DNA of 64,000 nucleotides from Hygrocybe punicea (lineage: Eukaryota; Basidiomycota; Agaricomycetes; Agaricales; Hygrophoraceae): contig OY744466.1 in the NCBI GenBank assembly GCA_963556145.1, positions 124,001 to 188,000 of the forward strand, given 5' to 3'. The translations under genes and the position numbers were made by a program. Below the pieces are notes generated by a model. It was not told the origin of the DNA and ran no database searches. It worked only from the letters and a program-made list of their open reading frames with translations. Below are positions 1 to 10,404 of the stretch, in pieces; within the stretch, counting starts at the first letter, position 1, and each line of letters starts with the position of its first letter.

Positions 1-1693
1 GCATCACGGAGCCTGCAAATGTCAGTCATTGTGCCAATATGTGACGGATTGACAAATTTCTCATATGTCCACCCCACCAGTTTGACCTTGTAGCGCTCAA
101 CAATGGCCGTGTCGTAGTTAGCATAGTTCATGTCAACTTTTTTCGAACCTGTTGCCATACCTGTGTGATGTGGAAGTCAGAGCTCTACAATACAAGTGTT
201 GGAATACTTACGAAGGCCAGTGAGTATCATCTTGGTGCATTCCTTCCGAACGGATGCCAGAGTATCATGGTCAACAGTATCTGTCACGTACGTCGGCCGA
301 CAACGACATTATATGACTCAGAGCAACACTTACTTTTTTCCCTTGCACAAGCCCACTGTTCGAACATTCGCGTAATGTCCAATGGATCCAAGTTCAATGT
401 TTCCCGCATGAAAATGTCGCACTCGGCAGTCCCAAACCAAGCCGGTTTTGCCGCATCATCAACATGGCCACGGCTCAGGAAGAAAAAGGCATATATTCCC
501 GTGCACTCTGACAGACTATCAAGCTAATGATTCGGATTTATCAGCTGAGTAATACAAGATGAAATACTAATGTCGCCCTAACCTCAGAAGTAATGTTTTC
601 AACTGTGAAGCGGATATCCTGTGCGGCGGCACGATTCGAGGGTCAACTTCTTTTCAGGTCGCGATACTTCAAAACTTCATCTTTCAGGCGTTTCTGTTCT
701 TCGGGGGAGAGATTTTTGTAGGCGTCATCTTCATTGGCCATCCTCTTGAGCTCTGCTAACTTCAGTTTTTCACCCGTTGGTAAACCTGGTATTAGTGATT
801 AGCAAGTAAGTACTATGCTTTAGCGTCAAGAACTCACTCTCGTTCACTTCCATAGCTTTGAAGTGTGCAATCACATTGGGCAGGGTAGGTGCGTGGGTTT
901 TTTTGTATGTTGTAACAGGATTGATAAGCTTCTTCACGAATTCTGGTTTGATGTTGTGCTCATCAGCAATCTCCTTCACCTTGACATCCAGCGCTTCAAG
1001 GTATTTGTCTACATCCTGCATGAGAAGAGCCCGGCTGGCGCTCTTGCTCTCAGCTGCCAGTTTGCACGATGCCAACTGTGCCTTGGTGAGTTTTCGTTTC
1101 GGCCTGGATCGGGCAGGTATGACATCCCGCGTTGGGTTCCTCATAGCCCAATTGTTGTCCCTTGGTGCGTCCTCATGACTTTGATTTTCTTGTGTCTCGC
1201 TGGTTCCTCCTGGTGCAGTTGCTGGAGTGGGGTCTCCGCTGCTCTCTGCCAGAGCTGGGTCTCCACCATTTGTGGTGCTGACAGCTGGAGCCAGGTCCAC
1301 GCTATTCGTCGTGCTTGCTTGCGTCGTGCTTGCCACTGGAGCTGGATCTCCACTATTCGTTGGGCTCACCACTAGAGTCAGGTCCCCACCAGCCAGGTCT
1401 CCACCATTTGGCGCTTGACCATTCATCATGCCGCCATCTCTGGCGCTCACAGGGCCTGGGTCCACACTATTTGCCGTGCTTGCCGCTGAAGCCAGGCCCC
1501 CACCATTTGCCATGCCCCCTGCTGGATTCAGGTCTCCACCATTCGTCGCTGGGTCTCCGCTGTTTGTTGTGGGTTGGTCTCCGCTGTTTGTTGTGGGTTT
1601 GTCTCCGCCATTCGTCGCTGGAAGGTCTCCACTGCTTGTCACTGGAGCTGGGTCTGTGGTATTAATTGCTGGAGTAGGGTTGCCGCTGTTCAT
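1..1693 (-). pseudogene. Partial mobile-element-associated gene of unknown function, cut by the window edge
   Basis: This multi-exon reading on the minus strand starts at the ATG at 1693 and runs off the left edge. Exon 1 (about 1693-838) opens with some 170 residues of low-complexity repeats around TNSGDP, then a basic helical part (RPKRKLTKAQLASC, later VTTYKKTHAPTLPN). Further exons fit GT-AG borders at about 785-583 and 523-334, followed by two more that carry KECTKMILTGL and MNYANYDTAIVERYKVKLVG. From memory this is a protein family common near DNA transposons of agaricomycetes; its function is unknown to me. An in-frame TGA lies at 643-645 where the family usually has Arg, so the copy is probably dead. 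The gene is divergent from the viroplasmin-like gene at 2076, with about 380 bp between them. Confidence 0.5.
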
Positions 1694-2075
1694 CACAGAT
1701 TTATGGTCTCTGACTGGGTTGTGGTTCGTTGATTTGGGGGGATTACTTAGGCTAGTGAGTATTTATTTATTCTTAGAACACAGCGTCCCTAATTTACACT
1801 GACAAGCGAGACGAACATGTCCATACCATACTTGGCCAAATTTGCCGATTTTCTTTTGGGGTAGGTCTCCGATGCCGTTTGATGTTCACTCAGCAACAAC
1901 CGACGGGAATTTCCAGCATACTTTTCCTTTTTCAAATAACCTTACCAACTGCTACTTCTCTCTCTCCCCACGACAATCGGTTCTGTCCTGCTATGAAAAA
2001 AACAGGTATTTCTACTTCTTTTAATGCTCCTTCTCTTACAATTATGTGCTTACTTACTTAGATATTGCCTTGCAA

Positions 2076-2809
2076 ATGGCATCGGTAACTTTGATGGAAA
2101 ACAACGGCTCTCCTGACTCCCATGAGGCCGTTGGATCGCATGATGACCCCAGCCCACCGCTATACAGCCAACAAGTCCAAGTGAGGTCCCCGGGTCCCCT
2201 TCCTGCTCAGTCCCACACCAGATCCGGAGGACGCCGTGTTGCTTACGTTGTCACCAACGGGCGGCATCTTGGGGTCTTCTCGACCTGGTAAGTTGCATTC
2301 CTTCAAGTTTGTCTGCTACTGTTCCTGACATTCCAACTTTCAGGGATGAGACGAACACTGCAACATCAGGCTTTCCGCACAGCCGATACACCGGGTACAA
2401 TTCTCTGCAAGAAGCCAATGCTGCTTGGGAGCGAGCTAAGCAGGCAGGCAGAGTTGGCCCACCTGGGAATGGAAACACGATGACTACCACTGCTCAGCCC
2501 TCCATGCCAGGAACGCCCTCCACGCTGGGAACGCCCTTGAACCCCAGACCAAATGCAAGGCACACCTATTGGGTCGTCGTCCGGGGCAGACATCCAGGTG
2601 TTTATATTGGAGAGTACGTTCTTGTTGATTGATCTGAGGGTTACTGGTTTCTGACTCATTTGGCTAGGACCGAAGCTCTCAAAGGAATCGGTGATGCGGC
2701 AGGAGGAGTCATGGAACAGGCAGACTCCCTTAGCATGGCGAATCATTCATTTGTTCAATATTATATGGCCTCGGAAATCTTTGTTCTACCCCCTCCTATC
2801 TCAACTTGA
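2076..2809 (+). CDS. Protein with two RNase H1 N-terminal (viroplasmin-like) domains
   Basis: Three exons: 2076-2287, 2344-2613 and 2668-2809, with clean GT-AG introns of 56 and 54 nt that keep frame. The product is about 207 residues. Residues of exon 1/2 read YVVTNGRHLGVFSTW, then GFPHSRYTGYNSLQEANAAW, the pattern of the Caulimovirus-VI/RNase H1 N-terminal fold, which binds RNA-DNA hybrids. A second, more degenerate copy reads YWVVVRGRHPGVYIGE and then continues into exon 3. There is no RNase H catalytic domain. Between the copies lies a Pro/Thr-rich linker (TPSTLGTPLNP). Such stand-alone domains are frequent in basidiomycete genomes, often near transposons. The role here is inferred only as nucleic-acid binding. 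Start chosen at the first ATG in frame; an upstream exon is possible. Confidence 0.65.
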
Positions 2810-3107
2810 TTTTGGTGTCCCTTTTTCTTGCATTCCCATATTGTAACCCATTTGTTTTTGTATGCAATATGTTGCTCAATTAAATGGAACAGAAGCGTTT
2901 GCACAATAAGAGACCACAATATAAATAATGTCGGGAGTTGTTCATTTGTGTGTACAGATATAAAGACACGGGTTAGTAAAGACCTGAAGGAAAGAAGGTG
3001 AACATGCTATGGAGTAGTCTGTTCATGCATAAAGACGAGGATTGAAGGTGAACATGTAGGGAGTTTCTGTTTGTGCGGGAAAAGACTTTCGAGTCCAGCT
3101 GGCACAT
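2810..3107. other. Intergenic stretch with short direct repeats
   Basis: AT-rich spacer between the viroplasmin-like gene and the KDZ gene. Two imperfect direct repeats around AAGGTGAACATG occur near 2995 and 3045, each followed by a GGAGT/GGGAGT and CTGTT block. No reading frame or RNA gene is supported. Confidence 0.4.
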
Positions 3108-6100
3108 GTGACAGACTCAGACCACATCCGCCTCATGCCTTGTCAATGGGCTTCCACATCGTCCAAGTATGTCAAGGAAATCTCAACGCGCCATAAATCC
3201 AAGGCATGGCTTCAGAGCAAGACCTTGGGGCGGAAACAAATCACAGCGGCAAAACTTATCACAGCTGATCGGATTCAAGCATCACAGCCAGGTATGTCTG
3301 ATATATCACACGATGGTCTTCCAAAGTTCACTATCAGTCACAGAGGATGAAAATTTGCTCACTATGGTGATGGAAGACAGTCCATCCAACCTTGATGTTG
3401 ATTTTGCGATGCTTGACGAGATACTGGCAGGGGATGAAAGAATTGAGCTGAGTCACGCTGGCGGTGAACTGCAGGATGTCGAGGAAGAGCTGGAGACACT
3501 TGTTTCAGGAATCCGGAGGTAAGAATACAATGATCTTAATGCATATATATTTAACAATCTTTGGTCAGGCGGAAACGTGCTAAAGATTGGCGGACACGCC
3601 GGGACCGAACACGCAAACGCACTGAAGCTTTTGAGAAGCAAATTGAAGGGATTGTCAAGGCTTACATGACGTGGAGTTTCAAAGAGGCCAAACGTGATGA
3701 TTCTATACACGAGGATGAGGACATCGCATCGACACATGCACATGCTGTGCGGGTGGTCGATCTATTTGGTAAGAGCTCCTAATGTTCTTGAAATTCCATA
3801 CACTAAGCATTTAGAAGACGTTCAGCTACGAAGAGCACCCATACTTTCAACAGACCCAACAATCGCAGCCTGCCTCGTCCGGCAAGGTTATCTTCCATGT
3901 TCCCCCTTGAATCCATCAGTTGCAATCACCATCCGTGCAATGGAGTTTTTACGCCTCTCACATTTACGTTGCCCTCATGTCTCGGTTCAGTCGTATGTTA
4001 AGACACTTTGCAATATGCACTCAGTAAGACCAGTTTGCTATCAATCCTTACTTTCTCAACATAAAGCACCAGGTACCCTTTGAGCGTTGGCTTTCACAGC
4101 AATTTTAAATCGCATATGATCTGTATCTAGATATACGGCGCAGGGTCGACTCTCTTGTCTGGGCTGCCCTTCAACGTGACTCCCATGACTGGCGCTTGGG
4201 CAACGCATGCCCTGCCTGTATGTACAAACTCAAAGATGAACATACGCTGAAGTTCAACATGCTATTTACCATGGATGGCAATGATTCCCTGAAACGAATC
4301 CTCCGGCGTGGATCCCCTGATGAAGTTACCGAAGAACAAATTGGACCAGTTATTGAACGTTACGACCCTCGTACACTGAAGACAGATTACTACATACCGA
4401 GAGATGATGTGGATAAGTGGGCTAAAGATGTTGAGCAAGAAATGATGCCGACTCAAACAACAAAGGTATGTGCTCTTGAGAAATATCTACATGCCCACTC
4501 TCTGAGGCCGTGAAACCCAGAACGACACAGATGACTTGGACCAAACCACTGAACTGATCCCTGTGCTCACCGCTGGCACAATATGTCTACGGATGTCACC
4601 AAACGTATGTGGGGGGTGTTTGACGAGACTGGGATCTTTCTTGCACTATGTCGGCATGGTTTTACGCTTGTGATTGTTGACATGGTGTGCAGCGGCGAGT
4701 TGTGAGCTTTTTTTAAATAATTTTTCAGGTAATTCTTGCTAATAGCATTTATAATGCATAGGGCTAAGTATCCACTCGCCGTGGTTGAAAAAATGATCAA
4801 TATTTTTGGCTCAAACCTTGGCGGGGGCTATGATATCGGCTGCAAATTTTCCACCACACTTAATCAAAGTGATCTCGGACCTCAGGCACTTCGACAAAAT
4901 TACACATCCCTTGTTGGTGCCTTCCATGGGCACGCACATAACTGAATTTGCCAGCTTTCGCACCTTGCAACATATACCGAAGGACTTGGCCTTGAAGACC
5001 TTGAGGGTTGTGAGCCTGCATTCTCTCGATCAAATGCACTGGCAGCTTCGCAGCGCCATTCAAGCCGTTTCCATCACCACCAAGACATTGTTACCTATTT
5101 TCAGCACATGGACAAGACAGATATTTATCAGTCCCTGAGTACGTAAGGTTTTTCTTATTATTGATCACCGGGCTGAATTGATTCCGAAGGCACGTTCCTC
5201 CTAAATAACTACAAACGAGCACTCGAGATTCTCCGCACCGCCCCCATTGCCCTGGAAAAGGCCAAGAGGGATCTTTCCATTGATGATGATTCTGTGTTCA
5301 AGAGATGGCTCTCCGAAGAGAGAGAATACCTGCAGGGTTTGAAAACCGAGCCAGTGGTTGAGACCTTAGAGATGGAATACTGTCAAAAGCTGGTTGCTCT
5401 CCAAGCGAGCCAGTATGTGGTTGACTTCTTATTGACTATGACAAACTGATGTGCAGTAGGAAAACCCTTGAAGCAGCTCAGCAGTTATGGGTACAAGCTA
5501 CACCTCAGACCATGTCGCGAGGGAATCGCGATAACACTCGTTCACTAGAGACTAACCGTCATCATGCACTTGAAGTCTATGAAAAAAACCTGCAATCTGT
5601 GCAGGATCTGGAGAAGAAACTCGAAATCACGGAGCGGTGGAAGATTGGGAGCCCTAATTGGCGGGCGGCAGCCAAACTTGTTGTGGCACGAAAATATCAA
5701 AAAGCGCTCGATAATCTCGAGAGCCTGGTGGTTGCACGGATTTTTGAGCTTATAAAAATGAATATGTCCCAGACAGGTATGAAATGTATTCTTTATATTG
5801 ACAGTGACCGCTTACTATGTGCTTAGGATACAAGCTCCGTAAACACATTGCGAAAGCTCTCCAAGCACGTTCCAAGGCTGTCCAGGCTGCTTTGGACCGT
5901 TACAATGCTGCAGCACAAGAAATTGACCCACCCCGACCAACTCTGCAGTGGAAAGACGTTGTCAATTATGTCTTTCTCTCTGAATTCGACCTCTTACGAG
6001 ACGCCCGACAGGATGTTCGGACATGCCCTTGGGCACGCCCAGCTGGTCGCATGGCTATGGACTTGTATTTCAAAATTCAGCGAGCAAAGGAAGAAATTGA

Positions 6101-6500
6101 CCGTCTCAACATTGAGATCCCTAGGGTGATTACTTACATCCGAGACGAGCGACGCTACTTACGCAAGAAGGAAGCCCAATATCGAGAATTAGATCCCCTT
6201 CTATCACACCAAATCAAGTTGTATCGCACAGAACGCTGTCAATTTGATGGACAACACATGCGCCGCTTCAAGAATATTGCAAAGCTACATGGTTTCACCG
6301 GTACAATCACCCCTGGTCAACATGCTCACAGTGATGTGGAGACCACAACAGAAAGCGATGCCAAAGACGATGAAGGCCCCACCCAATCACACCCCGATAC
6401 AGAGGACATTGAGCTGGATGAAGATGAAGTGGCCGATGAGGAGGATGAAGCTATTGGACAAGCCCTGCACAGTGTTATCCAGGTTTCTATAGACAGTTAA
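3108..6500 (+). pseudogene. KDZ (Kyakuja-Dileera-Zisupton) superfamily transposase, decayed
   Basis: A multi-exon DNA-transposon transposase. The N-terminal part carries RRKRAKDWRTRRDRTRKRTE and THAHAVRVVDLF. The family hallmark follows: GNACPACMYKLKDE then LFTMDGNDSLKR at about 4196-4290. Next come MWGVFDETGIFLALCRHG (about 4604), YDIGCKF and LVGAFHGHAHN (about 4830-4942), then LEDLEGCEPAFSRSNALA, and a long C-terminal helical region to 6500 (LSEFDLLRDARQDV, then an acidic tail). An intron with donor at GTGAGC (about 4700) joins GEL to AKYPLAV. The gene is broken: TGA at 4943-4945 directly after AHN, where Arg is usual, and a frame change before CAHRWHNM near 4560. The conserved blocks are all present, so decay looks fairly recent. 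I could not find terminal inverted repeats or a target duplication. Confidence 0.8.
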
Positions 6501-6968
6501 ACTCTATCATATCGTAGTCTTACATTTTTTCTTGTGTCTGGTCTCAATTTTAGTGACAAAGTCGAGCTCATCGCCTGACACGATGAGCTCAGGTATGGTT
6601 GCCAATGACAACCACAATGACTACAAACAGAGACCAAAACTACGCTCTATATTACACCCACTCTACCTGAGAAATATAGGAGGAGGCCCTACCGCACCCT
6701 AAACCCCTCGACTTAGAGAGGGACACAGACCCTTGTCCACCTCTAATAGGAGGCGTTAGTTGGGCTTCACAGGTGGGCCCACTGGCCCACGCCTTGGGGG
6801 GTACACTCAGAGCGGCCAAACGAAGCCCTGAACTGTGACAGGGCTTCTAATTGGGAAAGGTACGCGAACTCACCTGTCGTAGCCTTCAGAGTCACCTCTG
6901 ACCATTATTTGATCCTTTCCGCCTCAACAGGAGGTGGTTGGAGCTGAGAATTTCCGCGTGAGAAGAAG

Positions 6969-7002
<34 letters not shown>

Positions 7003-7510
7003 AGGAACTTGGGACAACGGCACGACGATCAGGAGTGAGTGGTGAGAATTCTGAGGATCCCTGACAACGCTAACACGCTTCGAATTTGATCAATTTAGGC
7101 AACCGATTGTTCCGAGAGCTGCCGGGACCGTTTTGTGAGCGTCTTTTCCCCAGCGAAATCCCTTGTTGAACTCATGAAAATTCCCAGGGAAAACTTGAGC
7201 GCAGGTCCCGCAGGGCGAAAAAAAAACGATCCAGTCCAGCCACAAGACGTCCCAAATTGACTGCCCTTCCCGCAGCCGTCCGAGTTCTTCTCCCTCTGCC
7301 GTATGTCTCATCCCTCTCCCTCTCCCTCGATCTCTCCCCTCTCGATCACCCTACTCTGCCTTCCTCTCTCCCCTCTCGGTTGCCTCTGGTGTCTTACTTG
7401 AATACCCCAGCATCTTCTGCCTCCTCTTCACCCCTCTCTACCACATCTCTATGCGAAATTGATCCCCCAATGCAAGTTCTTCTTTCTTCCACACCGAAAT
7501 GTAGTCAACT
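6501..7510. other. Gene-free stretch with a GA microsatellite and a dispersed repeat
   Basis: No supportable gene. A GA dinucleotide run lies at about 6968-7001. Around 7195-7262 a block with CCCGCAGGGCGAAAAAA and then AAGACGTCCCA is repeated, diverged, near 13410-13465. From about 7300 the + strand becomes CT-rich, like a fungal promoter, ahead of the cyclin-like fragment. Confidence 0.5.
6968..7001. repeat. (GA)n microsatellite
   Basis: About 16 uninterrupted GA units preceded by GGGGA and followed by GCAGG. Simple repeat; no function inferred. Confidence 0.95.
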
Positions 7511-7517
7511 CCATGAC

Positions 7518-8340
7518 TCTCAAAAGAATAAATGTCCTCGGATTGGTTGGTGAGTTTTCTTTTCTTTTCTTGTCCAATTTCCGCAATCCACGAAATATCC
7601 GCCCCAACGCAATTTGCTAATTTCAATGGCAATGTTGCAGATCAAACAGTCAAATCACTATGCGAAATATGGCCTGCCCAAGATATCCCAAATGTCTTCT
7701 TACTGTCATCCCAGGCTTCGGAGACCGTCACCTTGGCCGGTGATTCAGTATTGCCCATACGCTTTCTGTCACCCACGAAATACTCAACTCCCTTCTCCAA
7801 TCTCTCCACTGACACAGCGCTCTCCTGTCTCGCCTCCGTCTCTCGCCTCCCCCACCACATCCCTATCCAGTTGACCAAACAGCGACCAGAGTGCATCAAG
7901 CAACCATTCTTGTAGTAATTTGGTCCTGATCAAGGGCTTTGTGCGTGAGGTGCTCTGGCACTCACGCACATCCGGAAGTGTCCTACAGACAGCTTTATGT
8001 TACCTGGAAGCTATCCGTTCCAAGGTCCCCAACGCGAGCAGATAGGCGACGGTATCAAGGGTGAGGTTCAGTTGGCTGATCGTATCAAGGTTGACATAAA
8101 TTCCAGCATGGTTCTCGACTCTGTCGGCACCCCAGACCCCCATGACAAACCATATGTGGCAGAAAAGGATGATTTGTGCTTGTCATCGAATCTACAAACT
8201 CACGCGACCTCGCAAGACTCTTCAAGGTGACCTAAAGTGCCTAGTCCACCACTACCGCCACTCCCTCCATTACCCACGCCTCTTTTGTGCCCTCGCAGGG
8301 CCTTCAGATGCCACCGTCATAGTGATTTGATAGCAGTCTC
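7518..8340 (+). pseudogene. Truncated PHO85-type (Pcl-like) cyclin gene fragment
   Basis: Exon 1 begins at the ATG near 7519 (MTLKRINVLGLV) with a GTGAGT donor. After a TTGCAG acceptor near 7640 it reads DQTVKSLCEIWPAQDIPNVF. In other frames the series continues LPSPISPLTQRSP, then IKGFVREVLWHSRTSGSVLQ followed by TALCYLEAIRSKVP (about 7930-8028), REQIGDGIKGEVQLADRI, and PPLPPLPTPLLCPRRAF (about 8245-8305). From memory these blocks in this order are the N-terminal half of agaricomycete Pho80/Pcl-type cyclins, which partner a Pho85-type kinase. The reading is broken by at least two frameshifts. It stops exactly where the rest of the cyclin box should begin, so it is a dead partial copy, perhaps carried here by a transposon. 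The identity rests on remembered family blocks; a profile search would settle it. Confidence 0.5.
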
Positions 8341-8455
8341 GACATCTGTATTATAGCTCATAGTATCGTTTATTTATTTGCCCGTTGTCAAGGGTTATTT
8401 TTGTGTGACATGTGACTGTAACAAATTTGTTCTTTGTTGCTCACCACAACATTGC

Positions 8456-10380
8456 ATGTCTACGCTTTCAAGATCAAGGTTTCCTGGAGTCTACCAGGCT
8501 CTCAATCCTCCCAATGCACAAGATAAACCAGAAGAACTGGAAATCACTGATGACTTGGAGGGGGAACAAGAGACCCAGCTTGATGCCACTCTTGAGGATG
8601 AAGATGGTGATACCCACATGTCAGATATGTGGGATGCTCTCCTCCAAGCATCTAAAGGTGTGACTGAAAAGACTGATAGCGAGTATCAGAGGTGAGAAGG
8701 TCCAGTTATATGGTTGTTCTTTTCACTGGGTTGAACAGACAACATCATGGTCCAGGCTTATGAAACAATGTGAAAGCTTCCTAGTTACCAATGGCTTTAT
8801 CAAGCAGGATGAGTCTTTTTTCTCCTCAAAGCCAAGCCAAGATGCTCCATGGTTCATTGCATCCTGGATTATGAACCGGTGATTTGCAATTGAGACTAAT
8901 TTTGCATGCTGATCATGTACTTGTATTTTTTAATGCCTAGGTGTGATGAGATCTTGCTTGATGGATCAAGGAGACCAGCTACAGATGAACAAGGAACATA
9001 TTCACATGCTCAGAAAATGCGTGCAGCAATGACTTATGCCTTTGGTCGTCTTCATGGGCTTGGAACAATGGCCTGGCATGAAAGTGGAAGTTCTGGAAGA
9101 ATGGTTGGGAACCCATCTGTGTCCAATGTAGTATCAAGCTATATGGTAGGCCTGCGAAGAAGAAAGGTAAGTCAAGATATTGATATATAAATGCTAAATT
9201 ACATACTAAGGTTCAGGCAGGAGAGACTTCTACGAGTGCACGTGCCATCACATCCGTCAGTCAGATTTTCTTCAGGATAATCCAAGCAATGATTTGTATT
9301 CCCTCTTTTTTAGGCAATGCTCAGGAAATTGTTTGATTTTAACCACCAAACCCATATCTGGGCCATCAAGGATTACACTCCAGGCTCTCGTGCACAGAAA
9401 CAAAACCCCTCAAATATTCATGAATGGGGTGGTGGTCGTACCCAGCGTTTATTGCAAGCTGCTTACACAATTGCATTTCTGTGCTTATTGCGCATTGATG
9501 AAGTTCTGAAGATCCAGGCACATGACATTGAGATTATCTCTCCAACCTGCTTCAAGCTCACTTTGCCCTTCCGAAAGACTGAACAATTTGGAGGTGAGTG
9601 TTTGTTTTCCTTTATAATATGACAATGTCTGCTGTAGCTCATTCCCATCATTAGAAATCCAACCATTTGTGCTGCATGCTCTGCCTCCCTCAGAGGCACA
9701 TCTTTGCCCAGTTCGTGCCCTTGCAGAGTGGTTAGTTGAGTCTAGTGTTGCCTAAACTCAGCTGGTCAGAAAAAGCTGATCCTGGTCCTGATTTTTTGGT
9801 GCACAACCAGCTTTCTTGCTGACTGGTATTTGGTAGCTATAGACCATAGCTACCAAATACCAGTCAACAAGAAAGCTGGTTGTGCACCAAAAAATCAGGA
9901 CCAGGATCAGCTTTTTCTGACCAGCTGAGTTTAGGCAACACTAGTTGAGTCCAATATTACACAAGGTTACATATTTCGCAAGATTGCTTCTGGTGACCGT
10001 GTTGCAGAGGCCAACCACCCCATGGTATGTACATGATTTTCTGGCATGTCACAGGCTGACCTAACTATGAGCAGACCTCTGAACAATTTCTGGAAATTTT
10101 CCGAAACAATCTACTTGATGTTGGTGTTGACCCTTATCCCTATGGAACTCACTCCTTCCGGTGTGGTGGTTGCCAGTACCTCTCATCAGAGTGCTGATGG
10201 CTTATTTGCCGCATCTGTGAGTGGGAAGGATGGAGCACAGAGTTCACACACTTGACCATTGTCAAGTACCTCAACTCATCAAATGACAATCCCACAGAGA
10301 GGAGGGAAGACTTTTTCAATCCCAACCATGTGCCAACAGTCAAGTGCCCAGCTTGTGGAAGAACATGTGGTTGTGCATGA
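8456..10380 (+). pseudogene. Crypton-like tyrosine recombinase, interrupted by a MITE
   Basis: About eight exons with good GT-AG borders. Exon 1 (8456 on) is acidic. Middle exons read ESFLVTNGFIKQDESFF, YAFGRLHGLGTMAWHE and MLRKLFDFNHQTHIWAIKDY. The catalytic domain has LLRIDEVLKIQAHDIE (first Arg, about 9488), LPFRKTEQFGG, CPVRALAEW, YPYGTHSFR (His-x-x-Arg, about 10137-10161) and FTHLTIVKYLNSS (likely Tyr nucleophile, about 10246). A Cys-rich end, CPACGRTCGCA, closes at 10380. This matches the 'DNA breaking-rejoining enzyme' family frequent in agaricomycetes. Two defects are visible: a 201-bp palindromic element inserted at 9743-9943 with its 8-bp duplication, and TGA at 10195-10197 where Arg is usual. 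The residue after the HxxR motif is Cys (TGT at 10162-10164), where Arg is common. Confidence 0.75.
9735..9951. mobile_element. 201-bp palindromic hAT-like MITE with 8-bp target duplication
   Basis: The element spans 9743-9943. Its two arms of about 98 bp are inverted copies with one mismatch (CTTGCTGAC versus CTTGTTGAC), around a 5-nt loop AGACC. The ends are TAGTGTTGCC and GGCAACACTA. The 8 bases GTTGAGTC flank both sides (9735-9742 and 9944-9951). TAGTG/CACTA ends with an 8-bp duplication are typical of the hAT superfamily. Removing the element plus one duplication restores an open frame AEWLVESNITQGYIF in the recombinase gene. That confirms both the insertion and the host frame. The near-perfect arms suggest a recent insertion. 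Confidence 0.92.
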
Positions 10381-10404
10381 GCTTGGTGTCAGTAGCAAAC
10401 TGTA

